Source: CAYPTY01 sp964413935
GTDB lineage: Bacteria; Bacteroidota; Rhodothermia; Balneolales; Balneolaceae
Direction of reading: 5' to 3'
DNA length: 64,000 nucleotides
NCBI GenBank assembly: GCA_964413935.1
Contig: CAYPTY010000006.1
Span: 77,162 to 141,161, forward strand
Position numbers and translations under genes: made by a program. Below the pieces are notes generated by a model, which ran no database searches, was not told where the DNA came from, and was given only the letters and a program-made list of their open reading frames with translations. Shown in pieces: positions 33,217-42,060 of this stretch. Each line of letters opens with the position of its first letter. The stretch's first letter is position 1.

Positions 33217-33663
33217 TCAGAGTTCTCGTTTCGTGGAGTAATTGATACGCAGGGTACCTGCCTGACGTAGTTCCATCTGAACGTCTGTCAGCAATCCGAA
33301 CTCGGATTCCTCATCCACACGCAAGGAAACAATGAGTCGCGGCTGTTCCAGCAGTTTATCATACATGATATTCCGGATAGCTGAGATATCATCCACAATA
33401 GCATCATCAATCTGAACCTTATCATCACCAAGCTGACGACCGGGAAGTACTTCAGGGCCGATGTAAACATAGGAGACATATCGTTTTTGTTCGATTTTCT
33501 CAATGTTTTCCGCATTGGTGAGAGTCACACGAACCTTCAGTTCCACTTCGCGCAGTACCGTTGTTACCATGAAGAAGATAAGGAGCATGAATACCACATC
33601 CGGCATGGCGGAAGTCGGAATCTCCTGTTTGGTACCTGCAGATTTCTTTTGAAAATGTCCCAT
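33217..33663 (-). CDS. exbD: ExbD/TolR-family biopolymer transport protein (second copy)
   Basis: 148 residues. One N-terminal membrane span carries the family's essential aspartate (IPTSAMPDVVFMLLIFFMVTT). A periplasmic domain of about 100 residues follows (VDEESEFGLLTDVQMELRQA). ExbD/TolR works with ExbB/TolQ as a proton-driven motor that energises TonB or TolA. It is the last gene of a four-gene cluster, nine bases after the other exbD, and is followed by a strong terminator. Two different ExbD proteins next to one ExbB is a common Bacteroidota arrangement. Confidence 0.93.
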   Translation of the reverse strand: MGHFQKKSAGTKQEIPTSAMPDVVFMLLIFFMVTTVLREVELKVRVTLTNAENIEKIEQKRYVSYVYIGPEVLPGRQLGDDKVQIDDAIVDDISAIRNIMYDKLLEQPRLIVSLRVDEESEFGLLTDVQMELRQAGTLRINYSTKREL

Positions 33664-33672
33664 TATATCTCC

Positions 33673-34218
33673 TTAGGTATCGTCGGGTTCTGCGATTGAA
33701 ATTTTCTGAGGGTATGCATCTTTAACGAAACCCTGCTGTTCTGAATCTTCCTCAAGTACATTATAAGGAACACCGTATCGCTGTTGTGAAAGCTGATCTC
33801 TGAGTTCTCTGTAGGCCGACTTCACCTCATCCAACATGTCAATGTAGATACGATAGGGAGTCTGTCTTTGAGTCTTGATAGAGATAATGGCTTTCTGCGG
33901 TGACTCAGAAAGTTCAGGATTATTGTTCGGGTTATCGATGAATTCCTTCACTTTATCCTTCACCTGATTCACGCTGGCTGGCTGCCCATCCAGCAGAACC
34001 TGACCCTGAGCATTCACCAATATATTCAGCAGGTTACGCTGCCGAATGGGTGGTGGCTCCTGAGTGGGATCTGGGGGCGGAGGAAGTACCAATCCAATAC
34101 CGGTATCCACGTTGATGGTGGTGGTTACCAGGAAGAAGATCAGCAGGAGGAATGCAATATCCGCAAGGGAAGAACCATTAATCTCGGCGTCTTCTCTTTT
34201 TCTTTTCTTAAGCAACAT
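33673..34218 (-). CDS. exbD: ExbD/TolR-family biopolymer transport protein (first copy)
   Basis: 181 residues. The N-terminus is basic (LLKKRKREDAEINGSS) and is followed by the span with its conserved aspartate (LADIAFLLLIFFLVTTTI). The periplasmic part includes a proline-rich stretch (LPPPPDPTQEPPPIRQ) and then the ExbD fold. It probably forms a heterodimer with the other ExbD in the ExbB channel (inference). It lies three bases downstream of a small membrane protein gene and nine bases upstream of the second exbD. Confidence 0.92.
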   Translation of the reverse strand: MLLKKRKREDAEINGSSLADIAFLLLIFFLVTTTINVDTGIGLVLPPPPDPTQEPPPIRQRNLLNILVNAQGQVLLDGQPASVNQVKDKVKEFIDNPNNNPELSESPQKAIISIKTQRQTPYRIYIDMLDEVKSAYRELRDQLSQQRYGVPYNVLEEDSEQQGFVKDAYPQKISIAEPDDT

Positions 34219-34221
34219 AGG

Positions 34222-34491
34222 CTAAAACTTTAGAATACCGCGCAGCCCGGTAAATGCAATAAGTACCAGCATGGCTGCCATTAAGAATAGCATGGTGATT
34301 ACACCAGCTTCGACCGGCTGTCCAATTACGGCGTAAGAGATACCAAATACCACAAAAGGAACGGCCATCATTATAATTTTTTTGAGGTCCGTTTTGCCAT
34401 GAGAGAGGGCTTTGATACCGGCTACAAGCATGCCGAGGATACCAAGTCCTACCAGGAACAAAGCGAAACCTACTGCAATAGCACTAACCAT
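34222..34491 (-). CDS. Small three-span membrane protein of the ExbB/ExbD cluster
   Basis: 89 residues, almost entirely hydrophobic, with three predicted spans (AIAVGFALFLVGLGILGMLV, IIMMAVPFVVFGISYAVIG, VITMLFLMAAMLVLIAFTG) joined by a basic loop. I do not know the family by name. Its position between exbB and the first exbD, with 24- and 3-base gaps, suggests an accessory subunit of the motor complex (inference). No transport signature is visible. Confidence 0.8.
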   Translation of the reverse strand: MVSAIAVGFALFLVGLGILGMLVAGIKALSHGKTDLKKIIMMAVPFVVFGISYAVIGQPVEAGVITMLFLMAAMLVLIAFTGLRGILKF

Positions 34492-34515
34492 CAGAAATCC
34501 TTTTAGTATTTAAGA

Positions 34516-35238
34516 TTATTCTTCGTCTTCAGACGCAGGACCAGAAGGCTGAACAATAGATTTGCCCTCAGCAAGCATAACAATAGAGTCGATCAGAGTA
34601 ATTGAGCTCTCCTCCATTTCAGAAATCATGCGGTCAATCTTAGATACACAATAGTTGTATCCAATCTGAAGAATTATACCGGAAACCAGACCACCCGCGG
34701 TAGTTAGAAGGGCAACTTTAATACCATTCGCTACAATAGATGGAGAAATATCCTGAGCCTGCTCAATCGCATCGAAGGCCTCGATCATACCAACTACCGT
34801 TCCAAGGAAGCCGAGCAGCGGCGCAATTGCGATAAAGAGGGAAAGCCATACAAGGCCTCTTTCAAGGAAACTCATTTCGATGGAGCCATAAGCAGAAATT
34901 GCTTTTTCAGCAGCATCAATACCTTCGTGATAACGAAGCAGACCGGCCTGAAATACAGATGCAACCGGACCACGGGTCTGGGAGCAAAGTTCCTGAGCAG
35001 CTTCAACACCACCATTCTGAAGTGCTTCCTGAACATCAAGAATAAATTTACGGGTATTGATGTCAGCAAGGTTAAGAGTAATAATTCGTTCGATAACAAT
35101 TGCAAGACCGAGGATAAGAGCAATAAGTACAGGCCACATCCAGCCACCACCCTCATTAAATTTTGCAACAATTACATTAAAAAAGTTTTCATCAGCTGCT
35201 TGATAAAGCAAAAGAGCAATCGATGTTGCCATGTTCAC
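34516..35238 (-). CDS. exbB: MotA/TolQ/ExbB-type proton channel protein
   Basis: 240 residues with three membrane spans, the last two containing the family signature (LFIAIAPLLGFLGTVVGMIEAF and IKVALLTTAGGLVSGIILQIGY). It forms the proton channel stator of the TonB/Tol energising motor with the two ExbD proteins encoded downstream. The start may be the ATG at 35238 or the one six bases later (MATSIALL). A Bacteroidota-type promoter candidate lies at 35281-35314. First gene of a four-gene operon ended by the terminator at 33151-33186. Confidence 0.93.
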   Translation of the reverse strand: MNMATSIALLLYQAADENFFNVIVAKFNEGGGWMWPVLIALILGLAIVIERIITLNLADINTRKFILDVQEALQNGGVEAAQELCSQTRGPVASVFQAGLLRYHEGIDAAEKAISAYGSIEMSFLERGLVWLSLFIAIAPLLGFLGTVVGMIEAFDAIEQAQDISPSIVANGIKVALLTTAGGLVSGIILQIGYNYCVSKIDRMISEMEESSITLIDSIVMLAEGKSIVQPSGPASEDEE

Positions 35239-35280
35239 TCCGATTAAGAAAGTTTCAGTTTATCTTGGTTTAAAATGAGC

Positions 35281-35314
35281 CAAAAGGATAGTTCATTTCT
35301 AAATAAATGTCAAA
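35281..35314 (-). promoter_or_regulatory. Bacteroidota-type promoter candidate for exbB
   Basis: On the minus strand: TTTG at 35314-35311, a 20-base spacer, then TATCCTTTTG at 35290-35281, a near match to TAnnTTTG. It lies about 45 bases upstream of the exbB start. Confidence 0.5.
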
Positions 35315-35392
35315 GCTGCCAAATCTTTAAATGTTAAATTAAATCAGCTTCTGAAGGTGCTGGAACTCAAGGCCCTAAGTTATTAGTATTGT

Positions 35393-38300
35393 TCAAAAAA
35401 CAGCACTTACCGTGAACCTTCCTGTGTGAATAATCGGGCCGTTTTGAACCGTTCTGCCATCATAATTTAATACGAATCTCACCAGCCTGCTCACATTATA
35501 ACTGGCATTCACCGACCATATCATGTTTGTTCCCTCACCCAGACCTTCTGTGAGTTCAAAAAATCCAAAACTGCTGCTTTGCGCTTTTAAACGAATATTC
35601 CGGATTTCTGAACGGATGCTGGTTTGTATTTTTCGGAAGAGATAAGCCTGATTTTCCACTTTGAATTTCAGCACTTCAGCCTCTGCATTTTCAGCCGGTG
35701 CCCGATCGCTTCGCCGGGCATAAGTGGCCGTAAACCGGGTTGAAAGTGAACGGTTAAATATGACATTCAAACCCGGCTCCAGCTTCCATTCCCGGATGTT
35801 AAAATTACGGGCGGTTAGGCGATCACTTTCACTAGCATTGATACCAACCGATGATTTCAGATTCAGAGTGTATTTGAAATCAGGTTGATAGGCGGCTTCC
35901 ATTTCATACAGCTCAGTAAGTCCGCTTTGCAGTTCTCCGGCTCTTCGGTTAAGGGTCTGCCCGGAATTAAACCGAATCCATAGATCCCACTTATCATATT
36001 CCGGAGCTAGTTCCAGTTCGTTTTCTGTGATATAACTCCCCTGTATGGTAGTCGAATCATTTCTGAACGTGTTGAACTGTAGCAGGTACACATCCCTTAG
36101 TTCGTCCGTGGTACTGCTTTCCCGAATGGTGATTGAAGTGTTCAGCCTGATCTGCCTTAGAAAAGGCGTCTGATCCGTGAGGAAGAACAGTGGTTTCAGG
36201 CGGTGTCGCATACGGCCGTTTAAAGTGATGATAGGCAGCAGTTCGTCGGAGGGCAAAAACTGCCGGACAAAGGTCCCTTCATTGGGCGTGAGTTCCGGAA
36301 AGAATTCATCGATCTGCTGAATACCATCTCCATTCTGATCATTCCAGGTATAAACCCCCAGTTCGGGCCCTACTTCAATATATGTTTCCTGTAATATGGC
36401 TTTGCGCTGGGTATTCACCTCATAGAAAAATGTGCTTTTTACGGCCTCCGAGGGTAATTCGAGATCGGTTGCGGATCGCAATAATAAACCGCGACGATTT
36501 TGCCGGCCCTGCAACTCAAATTCTTCGGTAAATTCCTTGCTCCTGAGTGCAATTTCATTCCTGCTTTTCACATACTCATTTGGACGCAACTCCAGTCCAT
36601 AGCCCTGTTCAATTGCATCAGAGGCTTTACGTATTTCATTTCCCGTAGCCAGATTATCCCTTCGGTAAACCACCCGGGCAAAGAGATCCAGCTTTTCAGA
36701 TTCCATTCGCAGGCCTGGACCAATTTCCAGAAAACTGAACGAAGCAGCCGAAAGCGAGTCGGTAGAAAGGTCTCGCTGCTCCCGATATTCCTGTTCATAG
36801 AAAAGATTGGGTACCCAGGTTCTTTCTGCTCCTTTTCTGTTGTAGTCGATGAGCGCTATATTCCGGAACCAGCGCGCATCCTGACCTATGGCCTCATCCT
36901 CAGATAGCACAAAATCCTGACGATAATCCAGTTGAAAGGGTTCACCGGGAGCTGACTGAAGATTCAGGGACTGACGCCGACTGTTCAGCCGGAACCGATC
37001 CAGTGAACCATACCTTATCTCGGATGAAAATTTCCTATGCTGATAGCCCAGAGCAACCTCATCCAGTTTTTCCTCACTTTGTTCAAAAGATGATAGATTC
37101 CAGCGCCGCACAAATTCTATATCCCTGGTACGGTCAAAAAAACGGAAATTGGAACCCGAAAAGCGCCTTTGCAGATCCAGGCTGAGTTTACCATCACCGG
37201 CCTGCAGATTCTGAACCCGCAGACCGGATTTATAGGCCAGGTCCTCGTTGTCCTCATCATCAATACCTGAAAAACGATTGACATCGAAAAAGCTACCGGC
37301 CAGTTCTCCATAAACCAGAACAAATTTATTCAGCTCTAGCCGAGTGTCGAGGGCAGCCATTTGCAGAAGCTGAGGTGCCGGAAGCCTGCGAAAAGGTTCA
37401 TAGTTTCCATTTCCGGGTCCCACCCATTCAAAGAGAAGTCCGTTTGCTGATCCACCGGCCCGTCTGTAACTACCACTTCCGTCTTCTACCCGACTGAATC
37501 GAACTACAAAAACGGCAGCAGGGGAACCGGGTTCATGCCTGAAAATCTCAAAAGTCTGTCCGTTCAGGACGGTATCTACCCGGGCATACAAAACCTCCTC
37601 ATTTTCATCGTCGAAATTAACAGAATCGGCTCCTGCCACGATGGCTGCGTCAAGATTATCTCCTACTGTCCTCAACAGTTCCACATCCTGCTGGGTAAGG
37701 CTGCGTTGTGAAAGTAAATTATCCCCATCCCCTTCTCTAAGATAGGTGAAACCCATACTGAGTTTTCCATTCAACAGGCTGTCGTCTCTTCCTTCTGCGG
37801 CAATCAGGGTACGGGTGAAGTCCTGATCCAGATACTGGTATTCAACCTGAATCCTGCTCTCATCCTTGATCAGAAAATTATTGGTGAAGTAAATTTCACC
37901 AATTCCATAATCGATGATATAATCGTTTTCAGCGCCTCTGGTCAGTTCTCTTCCATTCACAAAGATGCGTTCAGAACCGGCGAGTACAATCACGAAAGGT
38001 TCATCCTCTCTACCGGTTAAGCGATAAGGTCCCTGAACCCCATCACTTCCCTGAAAAAAGGCCCTTTTGAAAGTTCCACGAGCTACAGACAATGCGGATT
38101 GAAGACTGCCTGAATTTCGGCTGTATGCCCCGTTTGCCCCCTGCAGTCTTCGGTTGATGCGGGCGAATTCCGTGTTCTGTAGGCTGAGGTCTACATCCCC
38201 CATCTGCAGCATGGTATTGGGAGCCTGCAGCTGAATAAATACCCGGTCAAACTCTCTCAGGTTCTGTGTACTTCCGTCCGGCTGTATGGGCAGGCTGCGG

Positions 38301-38755
38301 TCGGTCAGCGAAGCGGTGATGCTTACGTCATCCGTCAGTTTACCATCCAGCTGAAACTGCAACCCACTTTCCAAAGCAAAATCCTGATTGGAGCCGACGG
38401 TGAGTCCGCGGGTAAGACTGCCCGACTGCCGCAAATCGGAACTGATACGGGTTGTTTCAAGTGCCGTCCGTTCTCTGGCCAGCGCAAATCGGGTAGAATC
38501 GTTTCGAAACAGGGAATCAGGATAGGATTTGAATCCTGAATAAACGCGGGGAATACTGAATGGTAATATGCGATACCGGATCCAGAGCGTGTCCTCCTCG
38601 GAAAAGGTCAATCCTGAAATATCGCTAAAAGCCCAGCGACCACTATAAGCTTCAAAAGACCAAGAGGAAGTGCTCAGCAACTCCCTGTTTTTGAATGCCC
38701 GGATACTGCCTTCTATCACCCAATCGCCCAGATAATAGCTGGAATCCGCAATCAC
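35393..38755 (-). CDS. Large outer-membrane-like beta-strand protein, family unrecognised
   Basis: 1120 residues from the first canonical start (GTG at 38755). The sequence is an alternating polar/hydrophobic beta pattern throughout, ending in RFVLNYDGRTV...FTVSAVF with a terminal phenylalanine, as in outer-membrane barrels. A conserved-looking block near residues 235-310 (GPYRLTGREDEPFVIVLAG, RIFVNGRELTRGAENDYIID) recalls large Bacteroidota surface proteins of unknown function. The coding frame continues upstream of 38755 without a stop and encodes a clear signal peptide (about 38794-38856), so the real start is upstream and non-standard, or the sequence contains an error. It follows the DsbD-type gene on the same strand. 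Confidence 0.8.
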   Translation of the reverse strand: MIADSSYYLGDWVIEGSIRAFKNRELLSTSSWSFEAYSGRWAFSDISGLTFSEEDTLWIRYRILPFSIPRVYSGFKSYPDSLFRNDSTRFALARERTALETTRISSDLRQSGSLTRGLTVGSNQDFALESGLQFQLDGKLTDDVSITASLTDRSLPIQPDGSTQNLREFDRVFIQLQAPNTMLQMGDVDLSLQNTEFARINRRLQGANGAYSRNSGSLQSALSVARGTFKRAFFQGSDGVQGPYRLTGREDEPFVIVLAGSERIFVNGRELTRGAENDYIIDYGIGEIYFTNNFLIKDESRIQVEYQYLDQDFTRTLIAAEGRDDSLLNGKLSMGFTYLREGDGDNLLSQRSLTQQDVELLRTVGDNLDAAIVAGADSVNFDDENEEVLYARVDTVLNGQTFEIFRHEPGSPAAVFVVRFSRVEDGSGSYRRAGGSANGLLFEWVGPGNGNYEPFRRLPAPQLLQMAALDTRLELNKFVLVYGELAGSFFDVNRFSGIDDEDNEDLAYKSGLRVQNLQAGDGKLSLDLQRRFSGSNFRFFDRTRDIEFVRRWNLSSFEQSEEKLDEVALGYQHRKFSSEIRYGSLDRFRLNSRRQSLNLQSAPGEPFQLDYRQDFVLSEDEAIGQDARWFRNIALIDYNRKGAERTWVPNLFYEQEYREQRDLSTDSLSAASFSFLEIGPGLRMESEKLDLFARVVYRRDNLATGNEIRKASDAIEQGYGLELRPNEYVKSRNEIALRSKEFTEEFELQGRQNRRGLLLRSATDLELPSEAVKSTFFYEVNTQRKAILQETYIEVGPELGVYTWNDQNGDGIQQIDEFFPELTPNEGTFVRQFLPSDELLPIITLNGRMRHRLKPLFFLTDQTPFLRQIRLNTSITIRESSTTDELRDVYLLQFNTFRNDSTTIQGSYITENELELAPEYDKWDLWIRFNSGQTLNRRAGELQSGLTELYEMEAAYQPDFKYTLNLKSSVGINASESDRLTARNFNIREWKLEPGLNVIFNRSLSTRFTATYARRSDRAPAENAEAEVLKFKVENQAYLFRKIQTSIRSEIRNIRLKAQSSSFGFFELTEGLGEGTNMIWSVNASYNVSRLVRFVLNYDGRTVQNGPIIHTGRFTVSAVF

Positions 38756-38931
38756 TGGATGAAATACCTTTTCAACCGGCAGTAACTGCTGGGCATAAGT
38801 CCGGCTGCCAAGAAACAGGATTGTAATTCCTGTCCATACACCGATCCTCAGAATCCGTGGGTTTAGAATGTTCAGAATACTTCGCTTGATTCAGAAAAAA
38901 GTAGCGATGTGTATGATGAGATGTGCTTTAG

Positions 38932-40836
38932 TTATTTACTGCGGAAACGGGATAAACCCATGTCCAGAAAATCTACAAATTCCTCTTCATTCGAAAAACC
39001 AATCAGCTGAGCTAATACCTCCCCGTTATTCGGATCTACAATGGAGTAGGTTGGAAGGGCTACGGTACCGGTGAGTTCAAACTGGAAAAGCTGGTTTTTC
39101 TCGCCATCCACCCCATCGTCTGTGAACAGGCGAACCAGCTTCATATTCCCGAAACGTTGCTGAACCGTCTGCAAAGGGAACACATTGGCTTCCATAGCAC
39201 GGCAGTTGGTACAGGTGTATCCGGTAAAATCGATGAAAACGGGTTTGTTTTCGGCCAGCGCCTTTTCAACGGAGGCTTCATAATTCTCAGACCATCCTTC
39301 ATTTTCGATTTCAATGGCTGAACCGGCTCTTGAGCTGAAGGATGCCACCACGCTTACATCACCGGCCTGTTTGGGAGGCAGCCAGGCATCCCAGATTCCA
39401 AGTGAAGCTCCCAGTAAGCCCGGAATGAGATAAAAAGCGAATAACAGAAGTGGGATGGAAAGCAGTAATCGGCCCGGACCGATGTGATCCGGTTTTTTTT
39501 CGTGTTTGAGTGCATATACCCCCAGCACATACAAACCGGCCAACAGGAAGATGGCGATCCAGGCAGCGATAGTGAATGGCCTGGAAACCAAGTCCCAACC
39601 CCAGACCAGGTCAGCATTAGAAATAAATTTAAAGGCAGCTGCCAGTTCGATGAACCCAAGCAGTACTTTGATCACATTCATCCAGGAACCGCTTCGGGGC
39701 AGGGATTCCAGCCAGCGGGGGAAAAGAGCAAAGAGTACAAAGGGACTGGCGAATGCCGCTGAAAAACCGATCATCCCGATCACAGGATAGAACCACTCCC
39801 CCCCGGTTGTTGCAGCCAGAACTGCTCCAACAAAGGGAGCAGTACAGGAGAATGAAACTGCGGTAATGGTGAGAGCCATGAACAGGATCCCGAAAATACC
39901 TGAACTTTCATTGCTCTTGCGGTTCAGCCAGTTGGTAAGCTGATAGGGCAGTTGTAGTTCATACATGCCCAGCAAGCTGAAAGCAAAGAATACAAGTAAC
40001 AGTCCGATGAATAAATTGATCCAGGGATTGGATGCAAAGTTATTGGCTCCGGATACTCCGAGCACTGCAGCAAGGATGGCACCCAGGGCCGTGAAAGTAA
40101 TCACAATAGCCAGCCCAAAGAGCAATGCATGCCAAACCGGATTCCCTCCCCCTTCTCTTTCGGACTGCTTGGAAAAGTAGGATACGGTCAGTGGGATCAT
40201 GGGAAACACACAGGGCGTTAGCAGCGCTGCAAATCCCGCTGTAAGGGCCAGCCAGAAAAAGGCTAAAAATCCTTCAGAGCCTAAGGCTGCTTTGTTGGGA
40301 GTGTTATCCGATTGTTCAGCTTCTCCAAATCCACTGACCGGATTTTCACTGACCCCATCCAGAATGATTGAAGCTTCGATGATTTTCTTTTTAGGGGCCA
40401 GGCAAATTTTATCATCACAGGCCTGGTAGAAAAGCTCCAGTTCAAAATAAGTTTCCCCCTTCAGATCAGGATGCAGGGCCAGTGGGATGGTAAAAGTGGC
40501 CTGATTACTGTGCCAGCCTACTTCGGCTTCAAAATTTGGATCGAATATGACTTCAGGATCCGATTCAAGTATCTCTCCGGCTATCAGCACATTGGGTGAA
40601 ACGGCAGAAATCCGGGTTGGAAAAGGGCCGGCATCTTCGGCTACATTGATGGAATAGAGATGCCAGTTTTGCTCAATATCCGCAAGCAGCTGAACCTGAA
40701 ATACCTCACCTGCCCGGACAGAGTCCGGCACCTCGGAAAAACGGAATTTTACCGGATCCGGTATTTGTGCGGATAATAAAAAAGGGAACAGCAAAACAAT
40801 TGCCATTCCCCTTACTAAAGCTTTTATCAACTCCAT
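38932..40836 (-). CDS. dsbD: DsbD-type thiol:disulfide interchange protein
   Basis: 634 residues. A signal peptide precedes an N-terminal DsbD-alpha-like immunoglobulin domain (about 20-150, ending near FYQACDDKICLAPKKK with its two cysteines). The cytochrome-c-biogenesis-type membrane core of about eight spans follows (LLTPCVFPMIPLTVSYF, SFSCTAPFVGAVLA, each with a redox cysteine). The C-terminal thioredoxin-like domain has CTNC at 542-545. It carries electrons from cytosolic thioredoxin to the periplasm. A 24-base gap separates it from rplI upstream, so it may be transcribed with the ribosomal genes. Confidence 0.93.
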   Translation of the reverse strand: MELIKALVRGMAIVLLFPFLLSAQIPDPVKFRFSEVPDSVRAGEVFQVQLLADIEQNWHLYSINVAEDAGPFPTRISAVSPNVLIAGEILESDPEVIFDPNFEAEVGWHSNQATFTIPLALHPDLKGETYFELELFYQACDDKICLAPKKKIIEASIILDGVSENPVSGFGEAEQSDNTPNKAALGSEGFLAFFWLALTAGFAALLTPCVFPMIPLTVSYFSKQSEREGGGNPVWHALLFGLAIVITFTALGAILAAVLGVSGANNFASNPWINLFIGLLLVFFAFSLLGMYELQLPYQLTNWLNRKSNESSGIFGILFMALTITAVSFSCTAPFVGAVLAATTGGEWFYPVIGMIGFSAAFASPFVLFALFPRWLESLPRSGSWMNVIKVLLGFIELAAAFKFISNADLVWGWDLVSRPFTIAAWIAIFLLAGLYVLGVYALKHEKKPDHIGPGRLLLSIPLLLFAFYLIPGLLGASLGIWDAWLPPKQAGDVSVVASFSSRAGSAIEIENEGWSENYEASVEKALAENKPVFIDFTGYTCTNCRAMEANVFPLQTVQQRFGNMKLVRLFTDDGVDGEKNQLFQFELTGTVALPTYSIVDPNNGEVLAQLIGFSNEEEFVDFLDMGLSRFRSK

Positions 40837-40860
40837 GCTGATAAGGTACTAAAAGTGAGT

Positions 40861-41310
40861 TTAAGATTCGGCTTTAACTACCCAGAATTTAACAGTCGGT
40901 TTGATATCGCCGAGCAGGTTCACGGTAGCGGTGTATTCGCCCAGTGACTTAACGTCCTGATCCAGTGATATCTTGCGTCGGTCAATCTCAATGCCTTTTT
41001 CTGCGAGAGCATCAGCGATGTCTGCATTGGTAATGGTACCAAAGATTTTATCATCTTCACCCGTTGTTACGGACAGGGTAAGCGAAGAGGATTCGATCTG
41101 CTGGGCAATTTCTTTGGCATTGTCTACCGTGATCTCAGCCTTCAGCTCTGCGTACTGCTGCATGCGCTCGTGCTCTTTGATGGCGCTCTGCGTGGCGAGT
41201 ACCGCCTTAGCCTGAGGAATCAGGTAATTGCGGCCGTAGCCGTCTTTTACGTCAACCAGTTCACCGGCAACGCCTAACTTTTCAACATCTTCTTTAAGTA
41301 TAACTTTCAT
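40861..41310 (-). CDS. rplI: 50S ribosomal protein L9
   Basis: 149 residues. The N-terminal 23S rRNA-binding domain carries the L9 signature (LGVAGELVDVKDGYGRNYLIPQ), then a long connecting helix (about 45-80) and the C-terminal domain (KIFGTITNADIADAL). Third gene of the conserved rpsF-rpsR-rplI operon, 12 bases after rpsR. Confidence 0.98.
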   Translation of the reverse strand: MKVILKEDVEKLGVAGELVDVKDGYGRNYLIPQAKAVLATQSAIKEHERMQQYAELKAEITVDNAKEIAQQIESSSLTLSVTTGEDDKIFGTITNADIADALAEKGIEIDRRKISLDQDVKSLGEYTATVNLLGDIKPTVKFWVVKAES

Positions 41311-41322
41311 GCTCGTTACCTC

Positions 41323-41574
41323 TTATCGTAAGTTTTCGGCTACAAATGGCATCAGCCCCAAAAAACGGGCTCTTTTGACGGCTTTAGCCAGCAGACGCTG
41401 GTGTCTGGAGCTGGTTCCGGTAACCCGGCGGGGTAGAATTTTACCCTGATCGTTAATGAAGCGCTGCAGGGTTTCTACATCTTTGTAGTCGATGTACTCG
41501 ATGCCGGCTTTGGTAAAGCGGCATTCACGTGTTTTCTGATATCCTTTTTTAGGATGCGATGGATTCTTAATCAT
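41323..41574 (-). CDS. rpsR: 30S ribosomal protein S18
   Basis: 83 residues, basic. The S18 core is visible (YIDYKDVETLQRFINDQGKI and RRVTGTSSRHQRLLAKAVKRAR). It binds 16S rRNA as a heterodimer with S6, encoded 14 bases upstream. In other bacteria the S6:S18 pair can repress this operon through a leader hairpin. Confidence 0.98.
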   Translation of the reverse strand: MIKNPSHPKKGYQKTRECRFTKAGIEYIDYKDVETLQRFINDQGKILPRRVTGTSSRHQRLLAKAVKRARFLGLMPFVAENLR

Positions 41575-41588
41575 AGTCTTTTCCTCCC

Positions 41589-41951
41589 TTAGCCTTCTTC
41601 TTCAGTGGTTGCAAAAATATCGGGTACCGCATTTTTCTTCTGCAGTTCACGGTGACGCAACATTTTTGCGTCATACTTGAGTGTGAGGAAGCGAAGGATG
41701 TTATCATCAATACGCATCATTCGCTCATATGCAGAAATGGCTGTAGCAGGAGCGGAGAAGTAAGCGTTCACATAATAGCCGCTGTTCTTCTTATCCATTT
41801 CGTAGGCCAGTTGTCTGAGGCCCCATTCATCGATCTCTTCGATCTCGGCGCCGTTGTCTTTAAGCATTTTGGAATACTTGTCCACAACAGCTTTATAATC
41901 GTCTTCTTCCAGAACCGGATTGACGATAAAAGTCAGTTCGTAGTAATTCAT
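41589..41951 (-). CDS. rpsF: 30S ribosomal protein S6
   Basis: 120 residues with the S6 ferredoxin-like fold (MNYYELTFIVNPVLEEDDY, IDEWGLRQLAYEMDKKNSGYY, MRIDDNILRFLTLKYD). First gene of the rpsF-rpsR-rplI operon. A promoter candidate (42019-42049) and a leader hairpin lie in the 109 bases before it. Confidence 0.98.
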   Translation of the reverse strand: MNYYELTFIVNPVLEEDDYKAVVDKYSKMLKDNGAEIEEIDEWGLRQLAYEMDKKNSGYYVNAYFSAPATAISAYERMMRIDDNILRFLTLKYDAKMLRHRELQKKNAVPDIFATTEEEG

Positions 41952-41986
41952 AGGTGTCTTTGGTTGTCTTCAATGGAAAACAGTCA

Positions 41987-42006
41987 TTCTGGGCACTTTG
42001 CCCGAA
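41987..42006 (-). promoter_or_regulatory. Leader hairpin upstream of rpsF, possible S6:S18 autoregulatory site
   Basis: On the minus strand TTCGGGC-AAAGT-GCCC(A)GAA folds into a 7-bp stem with one bulged A. It lies between the promoter candidate and the rpsF start, where S6:S18-binding leaders occur in other bacteria. I could not confirm the conserved bulge of that motif, so the assignment is tentative. Confidence 0.3.
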
Positions 42007-42018
42007 CAACAGAGCCTA

Positions 42019-42049
42019 CAAAGATAGGTTTTTTTGAATTCTAATCCAA
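42019..42049 (-). promoter_or_regulatory. Bacteroidota-type promoter for rpsF-rpsR-rplI
   Basis: On the minus strand: TTG at 42049-42047, a 20-base spacer, then TATCTTTG at 42026-42019, an exact match to the -7 consensus TAnnTTTG. About 70 bases upstream of rpsF. Confidence 0.62.
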
Positions 42050-42060
42050 CGACTCAGTAA

